A stretch of 32,874 bases of DNA from IMG/VR virus record IMGVR_UViG_3300041016_001238, positions 1 through 32,874 of that record. The stretch is one strand, 5' to 3'. Both the position numbers and the translations under genes were made by a program. Shown in pieces: positions 7,087 through 12,313 of the stretch (positions are counted from its first letter, which is position 1; every line of letters begins with the position of its first letter). This DNA is from a virus. The notes under the pieces are model-generated. The model made no database searches and was not told the origin of the DNA. It saw only the letters and a program-made list of their open reading frames with translations.

Positions 7087-7119
7087 AAAAAAAATGACGC
7101 CAACATGCAGGTTGACGCC
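7087..7119 (-). terminator. Rho-independent terminator for minus-strand genes
   Basis: On the minus strand, GGCGTCAAC (7111-7119) pairs with GTTGGCGTC (7096-7104) in a 9-base stem with two G-U pairs and a 6-base loop, followed by ATTTTTTTT (7087-7095). It would end transcripts of the minus-strand genes 7922->7197. Confidence 0.7.
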
Positions 7120-7196
7120 ATAATAATATATAAAAAAGGAAAATCCATGAAAAAAATTCCAACTGTAATTTAACAGGTTCTTAAAAATTTAGCAAG

Positions 7197-7439
7197 TTAA
7201 ATTAGCTCATTGAAATCCCATTCAGCATCACTTAGTTCTGCGTCATTATGATATTTTCTAGAATATTTATCCACGTAGCAAGTCTCTTGAACTTTACGCG
7301 TAATATGCTCTATGGACATATCTTCGTCTAAGTCTCTTATAATTTCCATAATGTCAGAAATGTCTAAATTAGTAGATGTTAGGTAATTTTTTAAATCCAT
7401 GTATATTTCATTCATCAATTCGTAATCGTGTATTTTCAT
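7197..7439 (-). CDS. Acidic hypothetical protein (80 aa)
   Basis: A very acidic 80-residue protein (many Asp and Glu), predicted mainly helical, without cysteine pairs or membrane segments. Its 5' side borders the structured RNA locus at 7441-7650 and its 3' side runs into a strong minus-strand terminator. Small acidic phage proteins are sometimes DNA mimics or host-takeover factors, but nothing in the sequence proves that here. Confidence 0.5.
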   Translation of the reverse strand: MKIHDYELMNEIYMDLKNYLTSTNLDISDIMEIIRDLDEDMSIEHITRKVQETCYVDKYSRKYHNDAELSDAEWDFNELI

Positions 7440-7440
7440 C

Positions 7441-7650
7441 CTATCGACGGCATGTAAACCCAGTTCTTTAGGACTGGGAGGAAATGCCGCTCCTGTGTTA
7501 AATTGTTAGGATAACCTTTCGGCCATCCGTTAAAGGCGGGGGCACAGTAAATTGCCCCGAAGCGCTCCGTTCCGTAACTGGCGTCTCTGTGAGACGAAAC
7601 TTGGAAGTGTAAAGCTTTCTCCTTTAGGTGAGAGTTATTTTACGTTTTCC
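7441..7650 (+). ncRNA. Structured RNA locus resembling an IS200/IS605 end and TnpB guide (omega) RNA
   Basis: The stretch is markedly more GC-rich than its surroundings and folds into a chain of hairpins: CGGCAT (7448-7453)/ATGCCG (7484-7489) enclosing CCCAGTTC (7459-7466)/GGACTGGG (7471-7478); GGAT (7509-7512)/ATCC (7525-7528); GGGGC (7539-7543)/GCCCC (7554-7558); CGTCTC (7582-7587)/GAGACG (7591-7596); and a final TCTCC...GGTGAGA hairpin at 7618-7633. The first hairpin with flanking GGAAATGCCGCTCC is, from memory, very like imperfect-palindrome ends of IS200/IS605 elements. The rest looks like the scaffold of a TnpB-associated RNA. No tnpA or tnpB is present. Strand and function are inferred; a decayed element is the simple alternative. 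Confidence 0.5.
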
Positions 7651-7922
7651 TGTTTTTGTTTGATTAATAATGAATTCCAGCATTTAAATATATCTGAAAT
7701 ATCTATACTAAAAGATTTATTTTTAGGTGTATAAAAAAGCCCTCTGCTATTACGGAATCCGTCAGTTAGACGTTTACTAATGGGATGTTTGATAGAAAAT
7801 AGTTCCTGTATTACACTTAGAAGAGAATCTTCCCAATTTTTAATAGCCCATAATTTATGAAAATTTAATTCTTCTATTCTTAATATTTCTATTAGCTGGT
7901 TATACGCGTCATGATAATCCAT
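7635..7922 (-). CDS. Hypothetical protein (95 aa)
   Basis: A 95-residue soluble protein with a Leu/Ile-rich helical N-terminal half (Tyr-Asn-Gln-Leu-Ile-Glu-Ile-Leu-Arg-Ile) and a Lys-rich end. AGGAAGAG-like sequence lies before the ATG. Its stop codon lies just behind the last hairpin of the structured RNA locus, so antisense or read-through effects between the two are possible. No family recognised. Confidence 0.5.
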   Translation of the reverse strand: MDYHDAYNQLIEILRIEELNFHKLWAIKNWEDSLLSVIQELFSIKHPISKRLTDGFRNSRGLFYTPKNKSFSIDISDIFKCWNSLLIKQKQENVK

Positions 7923-8027
7923 TTCTCTTCCTATTTTTTATTAGTTATGTTATAACTTAATTTGTCGTTTTAAGTCTATATATTTAAAGTATAGGCATAA
8001 AATATAGGCCATGTTAAAACAAATATT

Positions 8028-8123
8028 ATGATTAAAATCTTGATAATACATTTGGCTATTATGACTATAACAATCGTTTTGGCAATTATTGCTTCGCTAT
8101 ATCTTTCTTTTGCAATTGACTAA
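8028..8123 (+). CDS. Tiny single-pass membrane protein (31 aa)
   Basis: The ORF from ATG 8028 encodes almost only one hydrophobic helix (Ile-Leu-Ile-Ile-His-Leu-Ala-Ile-Met-Thr ... Ile-Ile-Ala-Ser-Leu-Tyr-Leu) with one Lys at the N-terminus and an Asp at the C-terminus. The start overlaps the stop of a six-codon ORF (ATGA). The ribosome site is weak. A holin or membrane-signalling peptide is possible; it could also be chance. Confidence 0.35.
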   Translation: MIKILIIHLAIMTITIVLAIIASLYLSFAID

Positions 8124-8175
8124 ATCAGTCTTAAAAGTTATAAATAAACCAATATGTTAAAACATAAAGGAAACT

Positions 8176-8424
8176 ATGATATCATTGTTTTTAACAGCGA
8201 CTCTTTTCTTTACTTCTCAAGGGAACATAATAAATTTAGATCTTGTAAAAGAGATCGTTTTAAAAGAGGTAAAAGATGAGTATAGTGGGTATGCAGTTGG
8301 AATGCTTATTGGGGATCACGTGTATTGGCATCGCATTGTTTGCATTCAGGACTTAGAAAATTTTTTCATTCAAAACTTCAAGTCCCCTTTTTTAATAAAT
8401 AACCAAGAAAGGAAAGTGGAATGA
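8176..8424 (+). CDS. Small secreted or membrane-anchored hypothetical protein
   Basis: 82 residues, with AAAGGA eight bases before the ATG. The N-terminus is hydrophobic (Ile-Ser-Leu-Phe-Leu-Thr-Ala-Thr-Leu-Phe-Phe) and could be an uncleaved signal or anchor; the rest is a soluble mixed domain. The stop overlaps the start of the lipoprotein gene downstream (ATGA), so the two are probably translated together and act in the envelope. Such two-gene envelope pairs in phages can be spanins, but the N-terminal membrane segment is weak and no coiled coil is evident. Confidence 0.5.
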   Translation: MISLFLTATLFFTSQGNIINLDLVKEIVLKEVKDEYSGYAVGMLIGDHVYWHRIVCIQDLENFFIQNFKSPFLINNQERKVE

Positions 8425-8624
8425 AATATTTAATAGTATTATTACCTTTGTTAACAAGTTGCGCAATAGCTTCAGGCGTATCAGGTTTTTCTGCTGTATC
8501 AGGAGTTGCTATAGAAGCTAAAAGATTAGATAGCGAAGGTGAAGATCGCATTATCGCTAAAGTTATTAAAGATTTGCAGGATATTAAAGAGTTACAAGTT
8601 ACTCACATAATCCATCAGTATTAA
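8421..8624 (+). CDS. Small lipoprotein
   Basis: 67 residues with a clear lipoprotein signal: Met-Lys, a hydrophobic run, then Leu-Leu-Thr-Ser-Cys14. After the lipid Cys there is a small-residue stretch (Ala/Ser/Gly/Val) and then a charged helix of about 35 residues. The start overlaps the previous stop by four bases. An outer-membrane-attached lipoprotein encoded by a phage may be an o-spanin-like lysis factor or may block superinfection. The sequence does not decide. Confidence 0.6.
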   Translation: MKYLIVLLPLLTSCAIASGVSGFSAVSGVAIEAKRLDSEGEDRIIAKVIKDLQDIKELQVTHIIHQY

Positions 8625-8769
8625 CCAGCTAATTGAGATAATAATAGCGATTCTTGGTTTAAGTCCAAGTCCCTAATATTTAACTTTAATCATATTTTAT
8701 TTTTGTAAAAGCAAACATTTCTAAATATTAGATACATACGCTATATTTCTTCTTAAAATAAGGAAATAA

Positions 8770-8985
8770 ATGATTGATAATACAATGTTTGAGTTAACGG
8801 TAATCTTAAAAGACGATGAACGTACTTTCAAACAAAAATTCATAATCTATGAATTAACCACCCTTTCTGAAAAAGATCCTCAAGTTATCAACTGCGTAAA
8901 AGAAGCAAAGAAAAACTTTCGAGGACCTGTAACTGCAATTTTAAAATTTAGCATGGAATTTCAAGCAGATTTTCTTAATGATTGA
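8770..8985 (+). CDS. Hypothetical protein (71 aa)
   Basis: A small soluble protein with AAGGA upstream of the ATG. The pattern of alternating strand and helix (Phe-Glu-Leu-Thr-Val-Ile-Leu-Lys-Asp, then Val-Lys-Glu-Ala-Lys-Lys-Asn-Phe, then Thr-Ala-Ile-Leu-Lys-Phe) suggests one compact domain. No family recognised. The 145-base gap before it (8625-8769) holds no gene I can support. Confidence 0.45.
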   Translation: MIDNTMFELTVILKDDERTFKQKFIIYELTTLSEKDPQVINCVKEAKKNFRGPVTAILKFSMEFQADFLND

Positions 8986-9008
8986 AAAAAAATCAAATCG
9001 CAAGTATG

Positions 9009-9036
9009 TTAAAATTAAAAACTAAATCTATATAAT
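9009..9036 (+). promoter_or_regulatory. Possible promoter before the small-gene/terminase cluster
   Basis: -10 TATAAT (9031-9036, consensus) with TTAAAA (9009-9014) 16 bases upstream. It would drive 9061 onward into the packaging genes. The region is very AT-rich, so chance is a real alternative. Confidence 0.35.
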
Positions 9037-9060
9037 ATATTTACATTTTAAGAGGCGTAT

Positions 9061-9228
9061 ATGGCAAAGAAAAAAGAAGATCATCAAGAAAAACATCATG
9101 TTTCTGAAGAAGCAAAAGAACATTCTCCGATGCACCATAAAAAAATGCATCATCATCATCTAGCTGAAGCTAAAAAACATGCTGATCATATGCTAAAAGC
9201 TGTTAAAGACGGCCATAAAAATAAATAG
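9061..9228 (+). CDS. Histidine-rich small protein (55 aa)
   Basis: AAGAGG lies eight bases before the ATG. About 12 of 55 residues are His, including a run of four, mixed with Lys and Glu. The chain is predicted helical and metal binding is likely from composition. Its place just upstream of the packaging genes, with another tiny basic protein after it, is typical of poorly characterised small phage proteins. Confidence 0.5.
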   Translation: MAKKKEDHQEKHHVSEEAKEHSPMHHKKMHHHHLAEAKKHADHMLKAVKDGHKNK

Positions 9229-9277
9229 ATTTTCAATATAATATTGTTATTAAAAATTTAAGATTGTAGGTGATATT

Positions 9278-9403
9278 GTGGATAAGCTTATTAAAAAAGA
9301 TAAGAAGAAGATAGATAAAATGATGGATGTGCTTGTTAAAAAGGATATGCCACGCGATAAAAAAATTGAAAAATGCAATAAAAAAAATAAAAATAAAAAA
9401 TAA
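9278..9403 (+). CDS. Tiny lysine-rich protein (41 aa, GTG start)
   Basis: The frame opens at GTG 9278 with AGGTG five bases upstream. Over 40 percent of residues are Lys, with acidic residues in between, so it should be a highly charged helix. The stop lies eight bases before the next gene. Similar tiny proteins are common just before small terminase genes in environmental phages (recollection). A nucleic-acid-associated role is likely from charge only. Confidence 0.4.
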   Translation: MDKLIKKDKKKIDKMMDVLVKKDMPRDKKIEKCNKKNKNKK

Positions 9404-9411
9404 GATAGTGC

Positions 9412-9867
9412 ATGCCAGTTAAAAAACCAAATCCAGAACAAATTGAAGTAGCTAAAAAGAAACTGGGGCGACCTGCATTACCAATAGATTGGAAGCTACT
9501 CGATAATCTTTTTTTAGCAGGTTGTTCTTTGTCAGAGTGTTCAACACATTTTAATTTAACATCTGAAAGACTAGGTGAAAGAATACTTGAACATTACGGA
9601 ATTTATTCCAACGAATATTCAGCCATCCTCTGTGAAAAGGGTCATTCTTTATTAAGAGATGCCCAAATGAAAAAAGCTTTAAAGGGCGACAATACAATGC
9701 TTGTGTGGTTGGGTAAGAACAAGTTAAAGCAAAGAGATGCTCCTGAAGATCAATCAATTAATATAGCAATAAACACACAATTTGAAGCATTACAAAAACA
9801 AATAGAAAACTATCAATCATCCCGTAAAATAGACGATAATACAATCAATAAAGATAGTAAATCATAG
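9412..9867 (+). CDS. Terminase small subunit
   Basis: 151 residues. The segment at about 22-62 (Asp-Trp-Lys-Leu-Leu-Asp-Asn-Leu-Phe-Leu-Ala-Gly-Cys-Ser-Leu-Ser-Glu-Cys) is a helix-turn-helix-like DNA-binding domain. The part at about 84-112, Leu-Leu-Arg-Asp-Ala-Gln ... Lys-Ala-Leu-Lys-Gly-Asp-Asn-Thr-Met-Leu-Val-Trp-Leu-Gly-Lys, is the conserved oligomerisation/motif region of this phage small-terminase family. The C-terminus is a Gln-rich helix. It recognises packaging DNA and feeds the large subunit encoded at 10287. The 3' end overlaps the convergent gene at 9813-10208 by 55 bases. Confidence 0.75.
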   Translation: MPVKKPNPEQIEVAKKKLGRPALPIDWKLLDNLFLAGCSLSECSTHFNLTSERLGERILEHYGIYSNEYSAILCEKGHSLLRDAQMKKALKGDNTMLVWLGKNKLKQRDAPEDQSINIAINTQFEALQKQIENYQSSRKIDDNTINKDSKS

Positions 9868-10208
9868 TGGGATATAGGGCTGCTCATAGCTTGAGATGGC
9901 AGTTCTTCTATAGATAGTATCATTCTTTCTAGCTCTTTAATCTTCTCTTCTTTGGATAGAGGGCTAGTATTTTTAGAAAGTGTTTCTTCGCTCACACTGG
10001 TATCTACGCCATTTTCTATGATCTTTGGAATGATCTCATTTCCTAAATCATCTATGCGTAAAAAGTTCTTCCAATTTTGAGCAGAACATTCATAAATATA
10101 TGCTCCCCCTGTAATAGATATTTCTCCACATTTGCATGTAACATAATCATGCCTGTGGAATGATTCTAAAATAGATTGGCACAATTTACATTTAGCTCTA
10201 TTTTTCAT
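9813..10208 (-). CDS. Zinc-ribbon protein of unknown function, antisense within the packaging cluster
   Basis: 131 residues. The N-terminal ~50 residues carry two cysteine pairs (Cys-Lys-Leu-Cys at about 7-10 and Cys-Lys-Cys at about 25-27) and His-Arg-His-Asp, a small zinc domain; this first part (through Asn-Phe-Leu-Arg-Ile-Asp-Asp) is, from memory, a widespread phage family. The C-terminal half is a variable acidic helical tail and is the part whose coding sequence overlaps the small terminase gene. It is on the opposite strand to all neighbours and so must be expressed separately, probably early. Confidence 0.6.
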   Translation of the reverse strand: MKNRAKCKLCQSILESFHRHDYVTCKCGEISITGGAYIYECSAQNWKNFLRIDDLGNEIIPKIIENGVDTSVSEETLSKNTSPLSKEEKIKELERMILSIEELPSQAMSSPISHYDLLSLLIVLSSILRDD

Positions 10209-10286
10209 CGTTTATCTCACTCTTTAGCATATGGTTTTTTACTGTATTTAGAGTATGGTAATTAGCAGATTAAAGGAATGCAATAA

Positions 10287-11801
10287 ATGAAAGACCTTCT
10301 TGCCCCCAAACAATTAGAATTTGTCCTAAATGCCCAAGCTAAATGGAATATAGCGCATGGTTCTGTACGTTCTAGCAAGACTGTATGCACCCTGTTTGCT
10401 TTTATGATGGAAGCTTCTAAATGCCCAGACAGCCAAATATTTATGGTAGGACATACTAGTGATACAATCTATCAGAATGCTGTTAGGTTACTGCTAGAAT
10501 CACCTCTATTCTCTATATTTAAGCCATATTGCACATGGTATTCAGGGAAAAGACAACTGAAGTTTAAAGATAAAACGATATGCACGTTAGGTGCCAAAGA
10601 CGATGGTGCGATTGGTCAATTTCAAGGGAAAACTATGTCTTTAGTCTATTGCGACGAGATGACTTTATATCCGGATGCAATTATAGACATGATTGATACT
10701 CGCTTATCTAATGCGTGGAGTATGGGTTTTGCTAGCATGAACCCTAGCCATCCAACTCATAAACTCAAACAATGGATAGATAAATCCGAAACTAATGATC
10801 CAAACTATTATGCTCTACATTTTACATTGGATGACAATCCTTATGTTGATGAGGCTTACAAACAACGCATAAGAGATTCTCTTTCGGGGCTATTTTATAA
10901 GAGAAATTATCTCGGTTTATGGTGCCTGGCAGAAGGTGCTATTTTTGACTTCTTTGACAGAAAGATACATGTGGTGCGTAAACCACCTTGTGCCGCTGAG
11001 TATTGGATTGCTGCTATCGACTATGGAACAGTTAATCCGTTCTGTTGTCTGATTATAGGTGTGTCAACAGGAAAGTATACTCAAACAGGAAAGCGTCTGT
11101 GGGTAGAGAAAGAGTTCTACTGGGATCCCAAAGCTCAAGGTAGGCAGAAGACAAACTCAGAGTTCGCAGATTGTGTGCAAGAGTTTATAGAACCCTACTC
11201 AATTAAGAGTCTTTACCTTGATCCATCTGCAGAAGCGTTCCAACTTGAACTCCGTCGCAGAGGTATCCACGTTGTTCATGCTAACAACGCCGTAGAAGAT
11301 GGTATACAGATGATGACTAGCGAGATGAAGAAAGGCAACCTTTATGTTTGCGAAGAGTGTGTGAACACCATTAGGGAGATAGAGAGCTATGTATGGGACC
11401 CTAAAGCTGCTCAAAGGGGTGATGATATACCCATGAAGAAAGATGACCACGCATGTGTGGTTGGGGATACGGTTATACAATTAGAAGATGGCGAGTATTA
11501 TGTGGGAGAACTTGCCGGTATAATAGATTGGAACAAAAACAATCCTAACTATGAAAAAATACCAAAGATTCTTAACTACAATCTGGATCAGAAAGAAATA
11601 CAACTGGATTCCGTTTTAGATGCTGGCATGACAAGATTGAATGCTGATATTTGGGAATTAGAATTAGAAGACGGAAAAATTCTACAAGCTACGGGTGATC
11701 ATAAAATAATGACCCAAAGAGGATATATCGAATTGCAACAATTGACTCTATCCGATATGATAATGGTATGCAACTCACCGATGAGAAAAGAGAATGGTTA
11801 A
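10287..11801 (+). CDS. terL: Terminase large subunit, N-terminal part fused to N-intein half
   Basis: Residues 1-389 are a PBSX-type large terminase. ATPase: Walker A Gly-Ser-Val-Arg-Ser-Ser-Lys-Thr (25-32), Walker B ending Asp123-Glu124, coupling motif Ala-Ser-Met-Asn-Pro (about 150). Nuclease: Asp245 in Ala-Ile-Asp-Tyr-Gly, Asp312 in Leu-Asp-Pro-Ser-Ala, and the start of the third acidic motif Asp-Asp-His-Ala. There the intein begins: Cys390-Val-Val-Gly-Asp-Thr-Val (block A), with block B Thr469-Gly-Asp-His472. It stops at 504 after 115 intein residues. The missing final 35 terminase residues are on 12000-12224 in the same frame. Together they give a 424-residue terminase, normal for the family. 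The motor packages DNA into the prohead through the portal. Confidence 0.93.
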   Translation: MKDLLAPKQLEFVLNAQAKWNIAHGSVRSSKTVCTLFAFMMEASKCPDSQIFMVGHTSDTIYQNAVRLLLESPLFSIFKPYCTWYSGKRQLKFKDKTICTLGAKDDGAIGQFQGKTMSLVYCDEMTLYPDAIIDMIDTRLSNAWSMGFASMNPSHPTHKLKQWIDKSETNDPNYYALHFTLDDNPYVDEAYKQRIRDSLSGLFYKRNYLGLWCLAEGAIFDFFDRKIHVVRKPPCAAEYWIAAIDYGTVNPFCCLIIGVSTGKYTQTGKRLWVEKEFYWDPKAQGRQKTNSEFADCVQEFIEPYSIKSLYLDPSAEAFQLELRRRGIHVVHANNAVEDGIQMMTSEMKKGNLYVCEECVNTIREIESYVWDPKAAQRGDDIPMKKDDHACVVGDTVIQLEDGEYYVGELAGIIDWNKNNPNYEKIPKILNYNLDQKEIQLDSVLDAGMTRLNADIWELELEDGKILQATGDHKIMTQRGYIELQQLTLSDMIMVCNSPMRKENG

Positions 11802-12116
11802 GACAATGGATGGAGGTTATCCGTCCTATGACTAAAGAATGGCATTCTAGTGAAGAAGGGATGGAATGGCACCGTAAACATGGAATTGAATGTTGGAAGT
11901 CTAAGAAAGAAATAACCATAAAGTGTAAGGAATGCGGAAAAGAGGCCATTACAAAGGTTTATCATCAGAAATTCTGTCACGCAAATTGCAAGGCTAAATA
12001 TGGACGTAGAATACGTAAAAATAAAATCAGTTAAAAGACTTGGTGAGAAAGCAAATGTATACTGTTTGACTACAAACAACGGTAACTTTGTTGCTAATGG
12101 CATAGTTGTCAAGAAC
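11454..12116 (+). mobile_element. Split intein in terL with an embedded homing-nuclease ORF
   Basis: N-half 11454-11801 (115 codons from Cys1), C-half 12000-12116 (39 codons ending Lys-Asn, followed by Cys+1). The two halves total about 154 residues, the size of a mini-intein, and the break is at the usual site between the B and F blocks. The C-half has its own ATG and AAGG six bases before it. Between them an ORF in the -1 frame encodes a zinc-finger protein of the kind found in inteins. Block F is atypical: Cys22 where Asp is common, no His before the Asn-Phe, and Lys instead of the usual His next to the final Asn. Splicing would therefore need testing. Confidence 0.85.
11768..12034 (+). 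CDS. Intein-embedded homing-endonuclease-like zinc-finger protein
   Basis: 88 residues, in a different frame from both flanking intein halves. It overlaps the N-half end by 34 bases and the C-half start by 35. It has an N-terminal helical Trp-rich part (Glu-Trp-His-Ser-Ser-Glu-Glu-Gly-Met-Glu-Trp-His, about 25-36) and a C-terminal zinc finger Cys-Lys-Glu-Cys ... Phe-Cys-His-Ala-Asn-Cys (about 53-75). The same pair of segments occurs inside contiguous phage inteins that carry HNH-type nuclease modules (from memory). A complete His-Asn-His catalytic core is not evident, so it may be an accessory DNA-binding module or a remnant. The frame was open without a stop from 11705. Confidence 0.65.
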   Translation: MQLTDEKREWLRQWMEVIRPMTKEWHSSEEGMEWHRKHGIECWKSKKEITIKCKECGKEAITKVYHQKFCHANCKAKYGRRIRKNKIS

Positions 12117-12224
12117 TGTGATGCCCTACGTTACGCAATTTTTAGTCATAAAGTAACTAAATATGAACCATACAAACATTCCCCAGATGAATACAAAAAT
12201 AATAGATTTGGAGGATTTCGTTAA
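12000..12224 (+). CDS. terL: C-intein half fused to the terminase large subunit C-terminus
   Basis: 74 residues. 1-39 are the C-terminal intein half (Val-Tyr-Cys-Leu-Thr, then Asn-Phe-Val-Ala-Asn-Gly-Ile-Val-Val-Lys-Asn39). 40-74 are the end of the terminase, starting Cys40-Asp-Ala-Leu-Arg-Tyr-Ala, which completes the catalytic motif Asp-His-Ala|Cys-Asp-Ala-Leu-Arg-Tyr begun at 11445. Without splicing, the N-terminal product lacks the third nuclease carboxylate and the last 35 residues. The start ATG is inside the 3' end of the zinc-finger ORF with an AAGG six bases upstream; the nearest in-frame stop upstream is at 11919. A good ribosome site argues for deliberate separate translation. Confidence 0.88.
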   Translation: MDVEYVKIKSVKRLGEKANVYCLTTNNGNFVANGIVVKNCDALRYAIFSHKVTKYEPYKHSPDEYKNNRFGGFR

Positions 12225-12313
12225 AAATATTGCCATGTAAATAAACCTATACGCATTGAGTTGCCCAAATAAAATCTTTCCTGTATGTTATCTTTTAATA
12301 ACCTATCAGGCTT

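Noticed and set aside
7147-7173. Eight-codon ORF with a good AAGGA ribosome site (Met-Lys-Lys-Ile-Pro ...)
   Set aside because: Too short to distinguish from a broken gene start or leader; the gene downstream is on the other strand, so it cannot be its leader peptide.
7552-7734. 60-codon plus-strand ORF across the hairpin locus as a TnpB C-terminal remnant
   Set aside because: No zinc-finger or RuvC motif of TnpB is visible; the hairpins explain the stretch better.
8653-8669. CTTGG-7-CCAAG hairpin resembling a tRNA T-arm, as in an attachment site or tRNA
   Set aside because: The loop departs from the T-loop consensus, no acceptor or anticodon arm can be built upstream, and no integrase is present.
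11705-11801. Programmed -1 frameshift joining the N-intein half to the zinc-finger ORF
   Set aside because: The frames overlap for 97 bases, but the only slippery run is a weak A-AAA-G without a proper heptamer or clear stimulator; separate starts explain the layout better. Not fully excluded.
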